DNA from: an uncultured Lachnospiraceae bacterium
GTDB taxonomy: Bacteria > Bacillota > Clostridia > Lachnospirales > Lachnospiraceae
DNA: 32,218 bases
NCBI GenBank assembly: GCA_944381745.1
Contig: CALWMI010000066.1
Coordinates: 1 to 32,218 of the forward strand
Reading direction: 5' to 3'
Shown here: positions 7,484 through 17,238 of the stretch, piece after piece
How the letters are laid out: each line of letters starts with the position of its first letter
Position numbering within the stretch: position 1 is the stretch's first letter
Translations under genes and position numbers: made by a program
The notes under the pieces: model-generated
What the model was told of the DNA's origin: nothing
The model's input: the letters and a program-made list of their open reading frames with translations, nothing else
Databases searched by the model: none

Positions 7484-10393
7484 TTATCTGGGCACTTCCT
7501 CCATAATATAGGCTTCCACCTGATCCAGCTCCTGAAGGTCGTTGAATTTCTCGAACACAAGCCCGCACTCGTAGCCGGCCTTGACCTCCTTCACATCGTC
7601 CTTGAAACGCTTCAGGGACGCCAGGGAACCCTCGTAAATCTGCGTTCCCTCGCGGGTGATGCGGATGAGGCAGTTCCTCTGGAAGACGCCGTCCAGCACA
7701 TAGGAGCCGGCGATTGTGCCCACGCCGGACGCCTTGAACAGCTGGCGCACCTCCGCGTGGCCGATGACCTTCTCCTGGTACACCGGATCCAGCATCCCCT
7801 TCATGGCGGCCTCCACGTCCTCGATGGCGTTGTAGATAACCCGGTACAGCCGGATATCCACGTTCTCCCGCTCCGCCACCGCCTTGGCTGTCGCGTCAGG
7901 CCGCACGTTGAACCCGATGATGATCGCGTTGGAGGCGGACGCCAGGGTGACGTCGGACTCGTTGATCGCGCCCACGCCGCCGTGGATAATCTTCACCACA
8001 ACTTCCTCGTTGGACAGCTTCAGGAGGCTCTGGCGGATTGCCTCCACAGAGCCCTGCACATCTGCCTTAACGATAATGTTCAGCTCCTTCACATTGCCTG
8101 CCTGGATCTGGCTGAACAGATCGTCCAGGGACATCCGGGACTTGGTCTCCTCCAGCAGCTTCTCCCTTCCTTCGGAGATGAAGGTCTCCGCAAAGCTTCT
8201 GGCCTCCTTCTCGGTCTTGACAGAGACAAAGATCTCCCCGGCGTTGGGCACGTCTGAGAGTCCCAGTATCTCCACCGGCATGGAAGGCCCAGCCTCCTTG
8301 ACCCTTCTCCCCTTGTCGTCCATCATCGCGCGGACTTTGCCGAAACAGGCTCCCGCCGCGATGGGATCCCCGATGCGGAGCGTTCCCTTCTGCACCAGCA
8401 CAGTGGCCACCGGGCCCTTGCCCTTATCCAGCTCTGCCTCAATGACCAGGCCTCTGGCCGCCCGCTTCGGGTTGGCTTTCAGCTCGTGCATCTCCGCCGT
8501 CAGGAGCACCATCTCCAGCAGGGTGTCAATCCCCTCGTGGGTCTTGGCCGACACCGGCACAAAAATCGTGCTGCCGCCCCAGTCTTCCGGGATCAGCTCA
8601 TATTCTGTCAGCTCCTGCTTGACTCTCTCAATGTTGGCGCTGGGCTTATCGATCTTGTTGATGGCCACAATGATCTCGATCCCTGCCGCCTTGGCGTGGC
8701 TGATCGCCTCCACCGTCTGCGGCATCACACCGTCGTCCGCAGCCACCACAAGGATTGCGATGTCCGTGGAGTTGGCGCCGCGCATACGCATAGCGGTGAA
8801 TGCCTCATGTCCAGGCGTATCCAGGAAGGTAATCTTCTGGCCGTTGTACCGGATGACAGAGGCGCCGATGTGCTGGGTGATTCCCCCGGCCTCCCCGCTG
8901 ATCACATTTGTGTTGCGGATCGCGTCCAGGAGGGAGGTCTTGCCGTGGTCTACGTGCCCCATCACGCACACCACCGGAGGCCTGGAAACCATCAGGGATT
9001 CATCCTCTTCCTCCTCCTTCAGCAGCTCCTCGATCACGTCCACCTTCTGCTCCGGCTCCGCGATGCAGTTGTATTCCAGCGCGATCTCCTCAGCCTTCTC
9101 GTAGGGGATCTCCTGGTTGACCGTGGCCATAACCCCCTGCAGGAACAGCTTCTTGACAATCGCCGCCGGCTGGATCTTCATGGCGTCCGCCAGCTCTTTG
9201 ATGGTCAGCGTCTCCGGGAGGACGATGGTACGGATCTCATCTTCCTTCTTCTCCTCCGGCTTGGGCTGGATGAAGCTCCCCTTCTTCGGCTTCGCATTCT
9301 TGATCTGCTTTAAGGTATCCCTCTCAGCCTCCTTGCGCTCCCGGTTCTGGCGCTCCTTCTTCGCCTGCTCCTTGTAGGCCCGCTTCTCGCTGTTGGCCCG
9401 CTCTGCGTTGGCATGGTCGAGAGCCGCCCGGTCAAGGGCTGCCCGGTCTTCCGCCATGCCTCTTCCTCCCATGCCGCCTCTGCGGTCGCCGCCGCGCCCG
9501 CCAAAGCTTCTGTCTCCCGGGCGGTCGCTTCTCTGGAATCCTCTGTCCCCCGGACGGTCGCCGCCGCGCCCGCCAAAATTCCTGTCACCGGGACGGTCGC
9601 TTCTCTGGAATCCTCTGTCTCCCGGGCGGTCCGAACGCGCTCCGGCCGGTCCCCGGTCGCCGCCCCGGCCGCCAAAGTTCCTGTCCCCCGGGCGGTCGCT
9701 TCTCTGGAACCCTCTGTCCCCGGGACGGTCGTTCCTTCCCGGCCCCCGGTCCGGACGGTCTCCCCGGATTCCTCCCCGGTCGAACGGGCGGTCGCCCCTT
9801 CCTGCTCCGCGGTCAGACGGGCGCTCCGGTACCGGCCTTCCGGCAGATACTGGCTCCCTGCGCACTGGCGCCTGGGCAGCCGGATTCTGGGCGGCCTGTG
9901 CCGCTCCTCCCTGCCCCTGGGCCGCACCCGCAGGCGCGGTGCGCACCGGCTGTCCCTCCGGGCGGGGAGCCTCCGGCCTTACCGGCCTCCTGCCCTCCGC
10001 CTCCTGCGGCCGCACGGCAGTGCTGCTGCGGTTTGCCGAATTGCGGACTCCCAGGGGAGGCTTTAGATTGCTGCGGCTGTTCTGGGGATTGTACACCGAT
10101 ATATATTTCTTCTTCCTGACCGGCTGTCCCTGGCCCTCCGGTCTCGCAGGCTGTCCGTTTCCGTTCGTCTCTCTCATATGGTTCGTATCTCTTCTTTCCT
10201 TTCCGTTTTCTCTTCCTGTCTCCTTGGGAATCTCCCTCTTATTCCTGGAAGCCATGACCTGGCTGACCTGCTCCTCCGTCAGCGTGCTCATATGGCTCTT
10301 TACCTCTATGTTCTGTCCAGCCAGCACCTGCAGCATCTCCTTGTTGGTTATCTCCAGCTGCTTTGCCAGCTCATGCACCCTCATTTTTGCCAT
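7484..10393 (-). CDS. infB: Translation initiation factor IF-2
   Basis: IF-2 is the GTPase that delivers fMet-tRNA to the 30S subunit and promotes 50S joining. The 969-aa protein has an N-terminal IF2_N module (about 1-50), a long disordered linker (about 55-385) rich in Arg, Gly, Asp and Pro, and a second IF2_N module (about 390-445). The GTPase domain follows, with GHVDHGKT (479-486), DTPGH (525-529) and NKID (579-582), then the domains that bind fMet-tRNA. The start at 10393 (MAKMRVHEL) is preferred because AGGAGG lies about 8 nt away; an ATG two codons upstream is too close to it. The first 23 bp overlap the end of ylxQ. The linker holds internal repeats listed separately. Confidence 0.97.
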   Translation of the reverse strand: MAKMRVHELAKQLEITNKEMLQVLAGQNIEVKSHMSTLTEEQVSQVMASRNKREIPKETGRENGKERRDTNHMRETNGNGQPARPEGQGQPVRKKKYISVYNPQNSRSNLKPPLGVRNSANRSSTAVRPQEAEGRRPVRPEAPRPEGQPVRTAPAGAAQGQGGAAQAAQNPAAQAPVRREPVSAGRPVPERPSDRGAGRGDRPFDRGGIRGDRPDRGPGRNDRPGDRGFQRSDRPGDRNFGGRGGDRGPAGARSDRPGDRGFQRSDRPGDRNFGGRGGDRPGDRGFQRSDRPGDRSFGGRGGDRRGGMGGRGMAEDRAALDRAALDHANAERANSEKRAYKEQAKKERQNRERKEAERDTLKQIKNAKPKKGSFIQPKPEEKKEDEIRTIVLPETLTIKELADAMKIQPAAIVKKLFLQGVMATVNQEIPYEKAEEIALEYNCIAEPEQKVDVIEELLKEEEEDESLMVSRPPVVCVMGHVDHGKTSLLDAIRNTNVISGEAGGITQHIGASVIRYNGQKITFLDTPGHEAFTAMRMRGANSTDIAILVVAADDGVMPQTVEAISHAKAAGIEIIVAINKIDKPSANIERVKQELTEYELIPEDWGGSTIFVPVSAKTHEGIDTLLEMVLLTAEMHELKANPKRAARGLVIEAELDKGKGPVATVLVQKGTLRIGDPIAAGACFGKVRAMMDDKGRRVKEAGPSMPVEILGLSDVPNAGEIFVSVKTEKEARSFAETFISEGREKLLEETKSRMSLDDLFSQIQAGNVKELNIIVKADVQGSVEAIRQSLLKLSNEEVVVKIIHGGVGAINESDVTLASASNAIIIGFNVRPDATAKAVAERENVDIRLYRVIYNAIEDVEAAMKGMLDPVYQEKVIGHAEVRQLFKASGVGTIAGSYVLDGVFQRNCLIRITREGTQIYEGSLASLKRFKDDVKEVKAGYECGLVFEKFNDLQELDQVEAYIMEEVPR
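9482..9721. repeat. Repeats encoding the Arg/Gly/Asp-rich linker of IF-2
   Basis: Three near-identical copies encode the peptide pattern [20 protein letters not shown], at about residues 225-246, 257-279 and 281-303 of IF-2. Copies two and three are head to tail with a 72-bp period, and copy one is separated by a short insert. The length is in frame, so copy-number change would lengthen or shorten the linker without breaking the protein. Confidence 0.8.
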
Positions 10394-10718
10394 GCCCATT
10401 CCCTCCTATCCTGCTTTCTTCCTCCAGCCGCTTCAGGACTGCCTTAGCCAGCCCCTCGTCCGTCACCGCCGCCACCGCGCGGAAGCTCTTCCCGATGGAA
10501 CGTCCCAGCAGCTCCCGGTCGGCGTATATCTGTATGGGCACCCGAAACCAGGCGCACATATCTGTAAATTTCTTCCTGGTATTGTCCGAAGCATCCGCCG
10601 CCACGACCACGAGGGCGGCTCTCCCTTCGTGCACCGCCTTATCCACGGAGAACTCCCCGCTCACAAGGCTTCCGGCCTTCGCCGCTATGCTAAGCAGGGA
10701 CAAAGCCTTATCTCTCAT
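10371..10718 (-). CDS. ylxQ: L7Ae/L30e-family RNA-binding protein YlxQ
   Basis: This is a small K-turn RNA-binding protein of the ribosomal L7Ae family. The 115-aa product contains [21 protein letters not shown] and [16 protein letters not shown], the usual signatures. It overlaps ylxR by 11 bp at its start and infB by 23 bp at its end, so all three are translated as a coupled block. A ribosome site AAGGAG lies inside the end of ylxR. Its cellular target is not well established; it sits in the nusA-infB operon of nearly all Firmicutes. The C-terminal 10 residues ([10 protein letters not shown]) are an overlap-encoded polar tail. Confidence 0.9.
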   Translation of the reverse strand: MRDKALSLLSIAAKAGSLVSGEFSVDKAVHEGRAALVVVAADASDNTRKKFTDMCAWFRVPIQIYADRELLGRSIGKSFRAVAAVTDEGLAKAVLKRLEEESRIGGNGHGKNEGA

Positions 10719-10986
10719 CCAGCAAACTCAGCTCCTTCTTCAGCGTATCGTATACCTCCTGGGGGATCTTCACCTTCAGCGACCGCTCCAGGCCCTTGTT
10801 CCTGATCGCCTTCTCCAGGCACTGCGGGTTCCTGCACAGGTAGGCGCCCCGGCCGTTCTTCTTGCCCGTCGCGTCCAGGACAATTCCCTCTTCCGCCGTC
10901 CGCAGCACCCGCAGCATCTCTTTTTTATTTTTCATCTCCTGGCATCCCGTGCACTGCCGCAGGGGAATCTTCCGCACTGTTCCCAA
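10708..10986 (-). CDS. ylxR: YlxR family RNA-binding protein (RnpM)
   Basis: This 92-aa protein contains the YlxR signatures PLRQCTGCQEMKNKKEMLRV and NGRGAYLCRNPQCLEKA. In Bacillus subtilis the protein has been described as a modulator of RNase P; older work calls it nucleic-acid-binding. Translation starts at TTG (10984-10986), read from an AGGAG site 9 nt upstream, and the gap from the nusA stop is 6 bp. The TTG start may lower its expression relative to NusA. It is followed by ylxQ with an 11-bp overlap. Confidence 0.92.
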   Translation of the reverse strand: MGTVRKIPLRQCTGCQEMKNKKEMLRVLRTAEEGIVLDATGKKNGRGAYLCRNPQCLEKAIRNKGLERSLKVKIPQEVYDTLKKELSLLDER

Positions 10987-10992
10987 ATCTGA

Positions 10993-12180
10993 TCACTCCT
11001 GTACGCTGTCCTCGTAAGTATCCTGGCTGTCTTCCGGCTGTTCCCCGCCGTACTCCTGGTAGCCGTCATACCCCTCGTAGCCGTCGTAGTCCTCGTAGGC
11101 CTCGTACTCCTCGTCCGCGTCGAAGTCTTCCATGAACCCTTCGATCTCCTTGGCCTGGGTCTCGCTCTTGATATCAATCTTGAATCCTGTCAGCCTGGCG
11201 GCCAGCCTGGCGTTCTGCCCCTCCTTGCCGATGGCCAGAGACAGCTGGTAGTCCGGCACCACCACCTTCGCCGTCTTCTCCTCGTCGTCCGCCATGACGA
11301 ACACCACCTTCGCAGGGCTCAGAGCGTTCTCGATGAGGATGGCCGGGTTGTCGCTCCAGTTGATGATGTCGATCTTCTCGCCCCGCAGCTCGTTGACAAT
11401 GGCGTTCACCCTCGCCCCGTTCATACCGACGCAGGCGCCCACCGGATCCACGTCCGGGTCATGGGAGTACACGGCAATCTTTGTGCGGGAGCCAGCCTCC
11501 CTGGCAATGCTCTTGATCTCCACCGTCCCGTCCCGGACCTCCGTCACCTCGGACTCGAAGAGCCGCTTCACCAGCTCCGGGTGTGTGCGGGAGACAAGGA
11601 TCTTCGGCCCCTTAGTCGTGTCCTTGACCTCCAGGATATACACCTTGATGCGCTCGGTAGGGCGGAATACCTCCCCCTTCACCTGCTCGTTCTCGCTGAG
11701 CACCGCGTCCACATTGCCCAGGTTGATACTGATGCTGCGCCCATTGTACCTCTGTACAATACCGGTCACCACATCCCGCTCTTTTCCATAATACTGGTTG
11801 AAGAGCGCCTTGCGCTCCTCCTCCCGAATCTTCTGAAGGATGACGTTCTTGGCGTTCTGGGTGGCGATGCGTCCAAACTCCTTGGACTTTACCTCCACAT
11901 TGACCGTGTCCCCAAGCTCATACTTGGAATCCATCATCTTGGCTTTCTCCAGGCTGATCTCCGTCACCTCGTCCTCGACCTGCTCCACCACCGTCTTCTG
12001 CGCGTAGACGGCGAAGTCCCCTGTCTCGCTGTTGATGTATACCTTGATATTATCCGACTTGCCGAAATGATTCTTGCAGGCGGTAATCAGAGAATTTTCA
12101 ATTGCCTCCAGCAGCGTCTCCTTGCTGATATTCTTCTCCTTCTCAAGTATATCCAGCGCTTCCATTAATTCCTTATTCAT
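10993..12180 (-). CDS. nusA: Transcription termination/antitermination factor NusA
   Basis: NusA binds RNA polymerase and nascent RNA and modulates pausing, termination and antitermination. The 395-aa protein has the N-terminal polymerase-binding domain (about 1-125), an S1 domain (about 135-200), and two KH domains with the GxxG-type loops VGMNGARV (251-258) and [16 protein letters not shown] (317-332). The length is normal for Firmicutes, which lack the E. coli C-terminal repeats. Residues 352-395 form an unusual acidic, Tyr-rich tail with repeated [13 protein letters not shown] units. AGGAGG lies 10 nt before the ATG, and rimP ends 33 bp upstream. Confidence 0.97.
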   Translation of the reverse strand: MNKELMEALDILEKEKNISKETLLEAIENSLITACKNHFGKSDNIKVYINSETGDFAVYAQKTVVEQVEDEVTEISLEKAKMMDSKYELGDTVNVEVKSKEFGRIATQNAKNVILQKIREEERKALFNQYYGKERDVVTGIVQRYNGRSISINLGNVDAVLSENEQVKGEVFRPTERIKVYILEVKDTTKGPKILVSRTHPELVKRLFESEVTEVRDGTVEIKSIAREAGSRTKIAVYSHDPDVDPVGACVGMNGARVNAIVNELRGEKIDIINWSDNPAILIENALSPAKVVFVMADDEEKTAKVVVPDYQLSLAIGKEGQNARLAARLTGFKIDIKSETQAKEIEGFMEDFDADEEYEAYEDYDGYEGYDGYQEYGGEQPEDSQDTYEDSVQE

Positions 12181-12213
12181 GATGTGCTATCCTCCTAAAA
12201 ACATCCCGTATCG

Positions 12214-12678
12214 TTAAAAATCAAACGCAAGCCTTATCAGTGCGATATCCGCCCGGTTCAGCACCAGCTCCCCGCCGCCGGTATCCAGCGTGACAGTCGC
12301 CTCGTCCCATGCCTTCAGCACGCCCTCAAACTCCTTCTGGTGGTTCAGGGGACGGTACAGCCGCACCTCCACCTCCTCGCCCAGGCTCCTCTTAAAATCC
12401 TTATCCTTCTTCAGCGGACGCCCAAGCCCCGGAGAGCTGATCTCCAGGATGTATGCCTCGTCGATGAAATCCTCCTGGTCCAGGAGATCGGAAAACGCCC
12501 GGCTCACCACCTCGCAGTCGTCCACGCTGATGCCTCCCGGCTTATCGATATATGCCCTCAGGTACCAATTCGTCCCTTCCTTCACATATTCTACGTCCAC
12601 CAGCTCAAAATGATGTTCCTCGATCAGCGGCATGATCAGTTCCTCCGCCCTCTTCTCATAGGTCTCTCTCTTTGTCAC
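12214..12678 (-). CDS. rimP: Ribosome maturation factor RimP
   Basis: RimP helps assemble the 30S subunit. The 154-aa protein has the family patterns FELVDVEYVKEG, YIDKPGGISVDDCEVVSR and LEISSPGLGRPLKKDKDF, and a C-terminal SH3-like domain. A GTG start at 12676-12678 is chosen because AAGGAGGTGGG sits directly upstream; an in-frame TTG 11 codons earlier has no ribosome site. It is the first gene of the nusA-infB operon, behind a promoter and a leader hairpin. Confidence 0.95.
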   Translation of the reverse strand: MTKRETYEKRAEELIMPLIEEHHFELVDVEYVKEGTNWYLRAYIDKPGGISVDDCEVVSRAFSDLLDQEDFIDEAYILEISSPGLGRPLKKDKDFKRSLGEEVEVRLYRPLNHQKEFEGVLKAWDEATVTLDTGGGELVLNRADIALIRLAFDF

Positions 12679-12715
12679 AAGCCCACCTCCTTCGCTTCTG
12701 CTTTCCCACAAGCAA

Positions 12716-12741
12716 TGAGAGTGGACTTACGTCCACTCTCA
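12716..12741 (-). promoter_or_regulatory. rimP leader hairpin with GNRA tetraloop
   Basis: An 11-bp perfect stem (TGAGAGTGGAC / GTCCACTCTCA) closes a GUAA loop on the minus strand. It lies between the predicted transcription start (about 12765) and the rimP ribosome site. No U-run follows. It is a well-defined leader structure for the rimP-nusA-infB operon and could act in mRNA stability or regulation; the role is inference. Confidence 0.7.
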
Positions 12742-12771
12742 ACTAGTCATCTCTGTAAATAATTCTTAATC

Positions 12772-12800
12772 ATTGTAGCACTCTTATTTGCCGATTGCAA
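12772..12800 (-). promoter_or_regulatory. Sigma-A promoter of the rimP-nusA-infB operon
   Basis: The -35 box TTGCAA (12795-12800) and the -10 box TACAAT (12772-12777) are separated by 17 bp on the minus strand. The start codon is about 90 bp downstream. The site begins 8 bp after the parC terminator U-run. Confidence 0.8.
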
Positions 12801-12808
12801 GGCTTTTT

Positions 12809-12838
12809 AAAAAATATTTTCCTGCGGCGGCGGGCAGG
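12809..12838 (-). terminator. Terminator of the parE-parC operon
   Basis: A stem CCTGC/GCAGG (12821-12825 with 12834-12838) with a GC-rich loop is followed on the minus strand by AAAATATTTTTT. The parC stop codon lies about 45 bp upstream, and the rimP promoter begins right after. Confidence 0.65.
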
Positions 12839-12884
12839 GAACCTGTGCGCCAGCGCCAGGAGAAGTGGGGTCAGGCCGGGTGTC

Positions 12885-15119
12885 TCAGCGGTGCTTTACC
12901 CCCTTGCCGTCCCTCTTGGCCAGCTTCAGGCGGTTCAGCGCCACTGTCCGCTGTCCGCTCTGGGCGGTCACCTCCGCGCCAGGGGCAAGCAGATAGGCGG
13001 CCTCCACCTCGTCGTCCTTGTCCAGCCGGATTCCCCGCACGCCCACGGCCGTCTTCTTCATCTTCGGAATCTCATCCAGGGAAAATTTCAGGAACGCGCC
13101 TTCCCTTGTCTGCAGGACAAGCTGTCCCTGTCCGGAAAGCTCCTGCACGCTGACAAGCCGGTCTCCCTCCGCCAGCTTGGTGGCCGCCACCGTCCGCTTC
13201 TGTGCGTCAAATTCCGCCCCTTCTGTCACCTTGCACATGCCCTGGGCGGTCACAAAGAGGAGGCCGCCCCCTGTCAGCTCCTCCAGCGGGGCCGCATAGA
13301 TCACCTGCTCCTGCCCGCTGTCGTAGTTGCTCACATTGTCCACCGGGGTGCTCTTGTCCCGGAATTTCCCGTAGGGGATGTCCTTGGCCTTCACCGTGTG
13401 CATCCGCCCCGCGTCTGTAAACAGCGCGATGCGGTCCGTGCTCATGCAGCGCAGCACATAGCGGCTCTCGGCGTCCGCCGCCTCCTTGTTGCGCTCATAG
13501 ACGGACGGGTCCATGCTTCTTATATAGGAAAAGCGGTCCATCAGCACCACCAGGGGCGCGGCCTGGGGCTCCTTCTCCTCGTACTGGATCTCCTCCGCCT
13601 GGGTGATGGCCGTCCTCCTGGGCCTTGCATATTCCTTCTTGATGGCAATCAGGTCTTTCCTGATCACTCCCGCCATCGTCTCATAGTTGTTCAGGATATC
13701 CTCGTACCAGGCAATCTTTTTCAAGGTCTCCTGGTGCTCCTTCTGCAGCGCGGCGATCTCCAGCCCGATCAGGCGGTACAGACGCATCTCCAGGATGGCG
13801 GACGCCTGCCTCTCGGTAAAATGCAGGCCTGCCGCAATCTTCTGGGAGCTCCTGGTGCGGAACCGGATTCCCTCGGTGTTCCCTGTAACCAGACAGTCCT
13901 TCGCCTGGGCGATATTCTTGCTGCCCCGCAGGATCTCGATGATCACATCGATCACGTCCACCGCCTTGATTAAGCCCTCCTGCACCTCCTGGCGCTCCCG
14001 CTCCTTCGCAAGCAGCGTCTCATACTTCCTGCCCGCCAGCTCAAAGCGGAAATCCACGTGGCTGCGGATAATCTCCTTGAGTCCCAGCGTCTGCGGCCTT
14101 CCGTCGGCCACTGCCAGCATGTTGACGCCGAAGGTGTCCTGGAGCCTGGTCTTCTTGTAGAGCAGGCTTATGAGGCCGTCCACATCCGCATTTTTCTTGA
14201 GCTCCAGCACAATCCGGATGCCCTCCTTGGACGACTGGTTGGAGATGTCCGCGATATCGGACGTCTTCCTGGACTCCACCAGGGCACACACGTCGTTCAG
14301 GAATTTGCCGATGTTGGCCCCGATCATCGGGTAGGGAATCTCCGTGATGACCAGGCGGCACCTGCCGCCCTTGTCCTCCTCCACCTCCACTTTCCCGCGT
14401 ATCTTGATCTTCCCCGTGCCCCGCTCATAGATCTCCTCCAGCTCATCCGCGTTCACCACGATGCCGCCGGTGGGGAAGTCCGGCCCCTTGACATACTGCA
14501 TCAGCTCCCGGGTGGTGATGTTCTCATTGTCCATGTAGGCGATGGCTGCGTCGATCACCTCCCCCAGGTTGTGGGGCGGGATGCTGGTGGCCATTCCAAC
14601 CGCGATGCCGTCCGATCCGTTCACCAGCAGGTTGGGGATGCGCACCGGCAGCACGGACGGTTCCTTCTCCGTCTCGTCAAAGTTGGGGACAAAATCCACC
14701 ACGTCCTTATCCAAGTCTTCCAGGAACACCTCCTGGGTGATCTTGGCCAGCCTGGCCTCTGTGTAGCGCATGGCGGCCGCCCCGTCCCCCTCGATGGAGC
14801 CAAAGTTGCCGTGGCCGTCCACCAGCGCCTGCCCCTTCTTGAAGTCCTGGGCCATCACCACCAGCGCCTCATAGATGGAGCTGTCCCCGTGGGGATGGTA
14901 TTTGCCCATGGTGTCGCCCACGATACGGGCACACTTGCGGTAAGGCCGGTCGTAGCGGATCCCCAGCTCGTACATATCATACAGCGTCCGCCTCTGCACG
15001 GGCTTCAGCCCGTCCCGCACGTCCGGGAGGGCGCGGGAAATGATCACGCTCATCGCGTAGTCTATATATGATTTCTGCATGACCTCGGAATACTCGGTCC
15101 TGATAATCTGCTCTTCCAT
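12885..15119 (-). CDS. parC: Type IIA DNA topoisomerase subunit A (ParC-type, or second GyrA)
   Basis: This is the DNA-breaking subunit of a type IIA topoisomerase, acting with the ParE-type protein encoded upstream. The 744-aa protein has the catalytic Tyr119 in [11 protein letters not shown] and the winged-helix block [13 protein letters not shown]. The equivalents of the classic quinolone-resistance positions are Ser80 and Glu84, the residues found in wild-type Gram-positive ParC. The C-terminal beta-pinwheel (about 500-740) lacks a canonical GyrA box (QRRGGKG); the nearest sequence, [10 protein letters not shown], has no Gly pair. This favours topoisomerase IV, that is decatenation, over supercoiling. 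AAGGATAGAGA precedes the ATG. It lies 63 bp after parE. The parC/gyrA name remains uncertain because many Clostridia annotate such second pairs as gyrase. Confidence 0.9.
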   Translation of the reverse strand: MEEQIIRTEYSEVMQKSYIDYAMSVIISRALPDVRDGLKPVQRRTLYDMYELGIRYDRPYRKCARIVGDTMGKYHPHGDSSIYEALVVMAQDFKKGQALVDGHGNFGSIEGDGAAAMRYTEARLAKITQEVFLEDLDKDVVDFVPNFDETEKEPSVLPVRIPNLLVNGSDGIAVGMATSIPPHNLGEVIDAAIAYMDNENITTRELMQYVKGPDFPTGGIVVNADELEEIYERGTGKIKIRGKVEVEEDKGGRCRLVITEIPYPMIGANIGKFLNDVCALVESRKTSDIADISNQSSKEGIRIVLELKKNADVDGLISLLYKKTRLQDTFGVNMLAVADGRPQTLGLKEIIRSHVDFRFELAGRKYETLLAKERERQEVQEGLIKAVDVIDVIIEILRGSKNIAQAKDCLVTGNTEGIRFRTRSSQKIAAGLHFTERQASAILEMRLYRLIGLEIAALQKEHQETLKKIAWYEDILNNYETMAGVIRKDLIAIKKEYARPRRTAITQAEEIQYEEKEPQAAPLVVLMDRFSYIRSMDPSVYERNKEAADAESRYVLRCMSTDRIALFTDAGRMHTVKAKDIPYGKFRDKSTPVDNVSNYDSGQEQVIYAAPLEELTGGGLLFVTAQGMCKVTEGAEFDAQKRTVAATKLAEGDRLVSVQELSGQGQLVLQTREGAFLKFSLDEIPKMKKTAVGVRGIRLDKDDEVEAAYLLAPGAEVTAQSGQRTVALNRLKLAKRDGKGVKHR

Positions 15120-15182
15120 TCTCTATCCTTCCTCTGTCCCTTACATGAACCTTCCTGCGCGTCCCTCTCCCGGGCCGGCAGC

Positions 15183-17105
15183 CTACACATCCAGCTGTGC
15201 CTCCCTGGCATGCTCGTAGATAAAGGCCTTCCTGGGCGGCACGTCCGTCCCCATCAGCATCTCCGTCACATCAGAGGCCATCCGCGCGTCCTCGATCTCC
15301 ACCCGCTTCAGGATGCGGGTCTTCGGGTCCAGCGTCGTCTCCCACAGCTGCTGGGCGTCCATCTCTCCCAGCCCCTTGTAGCGCTGGAGCGTGAACGGCC
15401 CCTTGTGGCGCCTGCGGTATTTCTCCAGCGCCTTGTCGTCGTACAGGTACTCTTCCTTCCCTCTGGAAGGCATAGCCTTATATAGGGGCGGCATGGCGAT
15501 GTAGACATGGCCCTCGTAGATCAGCTCCGGCATGAACCGGTAGAACAAGGTCAACAGCAGCGTACAGATGTGCGCGCCGTCCACATCGGCATCTGCCATG
15601 ATGATAATCTTGTCGTACCGCAGCTTCGTGATGTCGAAATCATTCCCATAGCCCTCGGAAAAGCCGCATCCAAAGGCGTTGATCATCGTCTTGATCTCAG
15701 CGTTGGCCAGCACCTTGTCGATGCTCGCCTTCTCCACGTTCAGGATTTTGCCCCGGATTGGCAGGATCGCCTGGTATTTCCGGTCCCTCGCCGTCTTGGC
15801 GGAGCCGCCCGCAGAGTCTCCCTCCACGATAAAAATCTCGCACTTGGACGGTTCCCGGCTCTCGCAGTTAGCCAGCTTGCCGTTGGAGTCGAAGGAGTAC
15901 TTCTGCTTGGACAGCAGGTTCGTCTTGGCCTTCTCCTCCGTCTTGCGGATCTTCGCGGCTTTCTCCGCGCTGGAGAGCACGCTTTTTAACACTTCCAGGT
16001 TGCGGTCGAACCAGCGCACAACCTCCTCGCCGGTGACCTTGCCCACTGCCCGGGCCGCATCCTGGTTGTCCAGCTTCGTCTTCGTCTGCCCCTCAAACCG
16101 GGGAGCGGGATGTTTGATGGAGATGACCGCCGTCATCCCGTTGCGGATATCTGCCCCGGTGAAATTGGCATCCTTCTCCTTGAGGATGCCCAACTCCCTG
16201 GCGTAGGTGTTCATCACCGAGGTGAACGTCGTCTTAAAGCCGGTGATATGCGTCCCTCCCTCGGCGTTGTAGATGTTGTTGCAGAAGCCCAGCACATTCT
16301 CATGGAACTCGTTGACATACTGGAAGGCCACCTCCACGGTGATGCCCTCGCTCGTCCCACTGTAGTAGATGACGTCGCACAGAGCCTCCGCCTTCTTGTC
16401 CAGATCTTTCACGAAGCCGATGATGCCATCCTCCTCGTGGTACTCGATGTGCTCGGTCTCCTCCCCCCGCCGGTCCTCAAAGACAATGGTAAGCTTGGGG
16501 TTCAAGTAGGCCGTCTCATGCAGGCGGCTCTTGATCTCCTCCGCCTGAAAACGGGTCTTCTCAAAGATCTCCCCGTCCGGCAGGAAGTTCACCTTCGTCC
16601 CAGTCTTCTTCGTCCTGCCGGTGGTGGGCAGAAGGCCGTCCTTCAGCTGGACGCAGGGAACGCCCCTCTCGTAGCGGTCGTGATGGATATAGCCGTCCCG
16701 GCTGATCTCGATATCCAGGAACTCCGACAGGGCATTGACCACGGAAGAGCCGACTCCATGGAGCCCTCCGCTCGTCTTGTAGACACTGTCATCAAACTTG
16801 CCGCCCGCGTGCAGCGTAGTAAATACAAGCCTCTCCGCCGGCACGCCAAGCTCGTGCATGTCCACAGGGATCCCTCTCCCGTCGTCGATAACCGTCGCCG
16901 TCCCGTCCTTCTCCAGATATACCTCGATATGGCTGCAGTACCCGGCCAGGTGCTCGTCCACAGAATTGTCCACAATCTCATAGATCAGATGGTTCAGCCC
17001 CTTCCTGGATACGCTGCCAATATACATGCCAGGGCGCTTGCGCACAGCCTCCAGCCCCTCCAGGACGGAGATGCTCCCGGCATTGTAGGTGTCTTTCTTG
17101 CTCAT
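15183..17105 (-). CDS. parE: Type IIA DNA topoisomerase subunit B (ParE-type, or second GyrB)
   Basis: This is the ATPase subunit that captures and passes the second DNA duplex. The 640-aa protein has the GHKL ATP site: E43-x2-D46-N47 in YEIVDNSVDE, DDGRGIP (74-80) and GGLHGVGSS (113-121). The TOPRIM metal site follows, with EGDSAGGSAK (428-437) and MADADVDG (503-510). The ATG at 17105 (MSKKDTYNAG) is chosen because GGAGG lies 8 nt upstream; the open frame continues 29 codons further but through the leader hairpins. It is the first gene of a two-gene operon with parC and has its own promoter. Distinguishing ParE from GyrB by sequence alone is not secure. Confidence 0.9.
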   Translation of the reverse strand: MSKKDTYNAGSISVLEGLEAVRKRPGMYIGSVSRKGLNHLIYEIVDNSVDEHLAGYCSHIEVYLEKDGTATVIDDGRGIPVDMHELGVPAERLVFTTLHAGGKFDDSVYKTSGGLHGVGSSVVNALSEFLDIEISRDGYIHHDRYERGVPCVQLKDGLLPTTGRTKKTGTKVNFLPDGEIFEKTRFQAEEIKSRLHETAYLNPKLTIVFEDRRGEETEHIEYHEEDGIIGFVKDLDKKAEALCDVIYYSGTSEGITVEVAFQYVNEFHENVLGFCNNIYNAEGGTHITGFKTTFTSVMNTYARELGILKEKDANFTGADIRNGMTAVISIKHPAPRFEGQTKTKLDNQDAARAVGKVTGEEVVRWFDRNLEVLKSVLSSAEKAAKIRKTEEKAKTNLLSKQKYSFDSNGKLANCESREPSKCEIFIVEGDSAGGSAKTARDRKYQAILPIRGKILNVEKASIDKVLANAEIKTMINAFGCGFSEGYGNDFDITKLRYDKIIIMADADVDGAHICTLLLTLFYRFMPELIYEGHVYIAMPPLYKAMPSRGKEEYLYDDKALEKYRRRHKGPFTLQRYKGLGEMDAQQLWETTLDPKTRILKRVEIEDARMASDVTEMLMGTDVPPRKAFIYEHAREAQLDV

Positions 17106-17151
17106 CCGACGTTCCTCCCACTCTTTCCTTGTGCTCTGCCGCGCCAGGCGT

Positions 17152-17188
17152 CTCCCCGCGGGGAGGCATGGCAAAGCGGCAGCTTTGC
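17152..17188 (-). promoter_or_regulatory. Double hairpin in the parE leader
   Basis: Two palindromes lie between the predicted transcription start and the parE ribosome site: CTCCCCGCGGGGAG (17152-17165), and the 7-bp stem GCAAAGC/GCTTTGC (17171-17188). The second starts within a few nucleotides of the predicted +1. No U-run follows either, so they are leader structures rather than terminators. Confidence 0.55.
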
Positions 17189-17197
17189 ACATGTACT

Positions 17198-17226
17198 ATC
17201 ATACACAAAACTGCCGCCGAAAGTCA
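17198..17226 (-). promoter_or_regulatory. Sigma-A promoter of parE-parC
   Basis: TTGACT (17221-17226) and TATGAT (17198-17203) are spaced by 17 bp on the minus strand, with a TG just before the -10 box. It lies 13 bp after the stop codon of the lipoprotein gene, where no terminator was seen, so read-through from that gene is possible. Confidence 0.8.
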
Positions 17227-17238
17227 ACACAAGGGCTC

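Noticed and set aside
9393-10805. A 470-codon plus-strand frame opposite infB, ylxQ and ylxR
   Set aside because: It is the Pro/Ser-rich mirror of the Arg/Gly-rich IF-2 linker in high-GC DNA; it lacks a ribosome site and overlaps well-supported genes.
12795-15071. Long plus-strand frames opposite the topoisomerase genes
   Set aside because: They are His/Leu/Val-rich shadow frames caused by codon bias of parC; no ribosome sites or domains.
12885-17105. The main gyrA-gyrB pair of the chromosome
   Set aside because: No canonical GyrA box and no dnaA/recF context; a topoisomerase IV or second-pair assignment fits better, though not proven.
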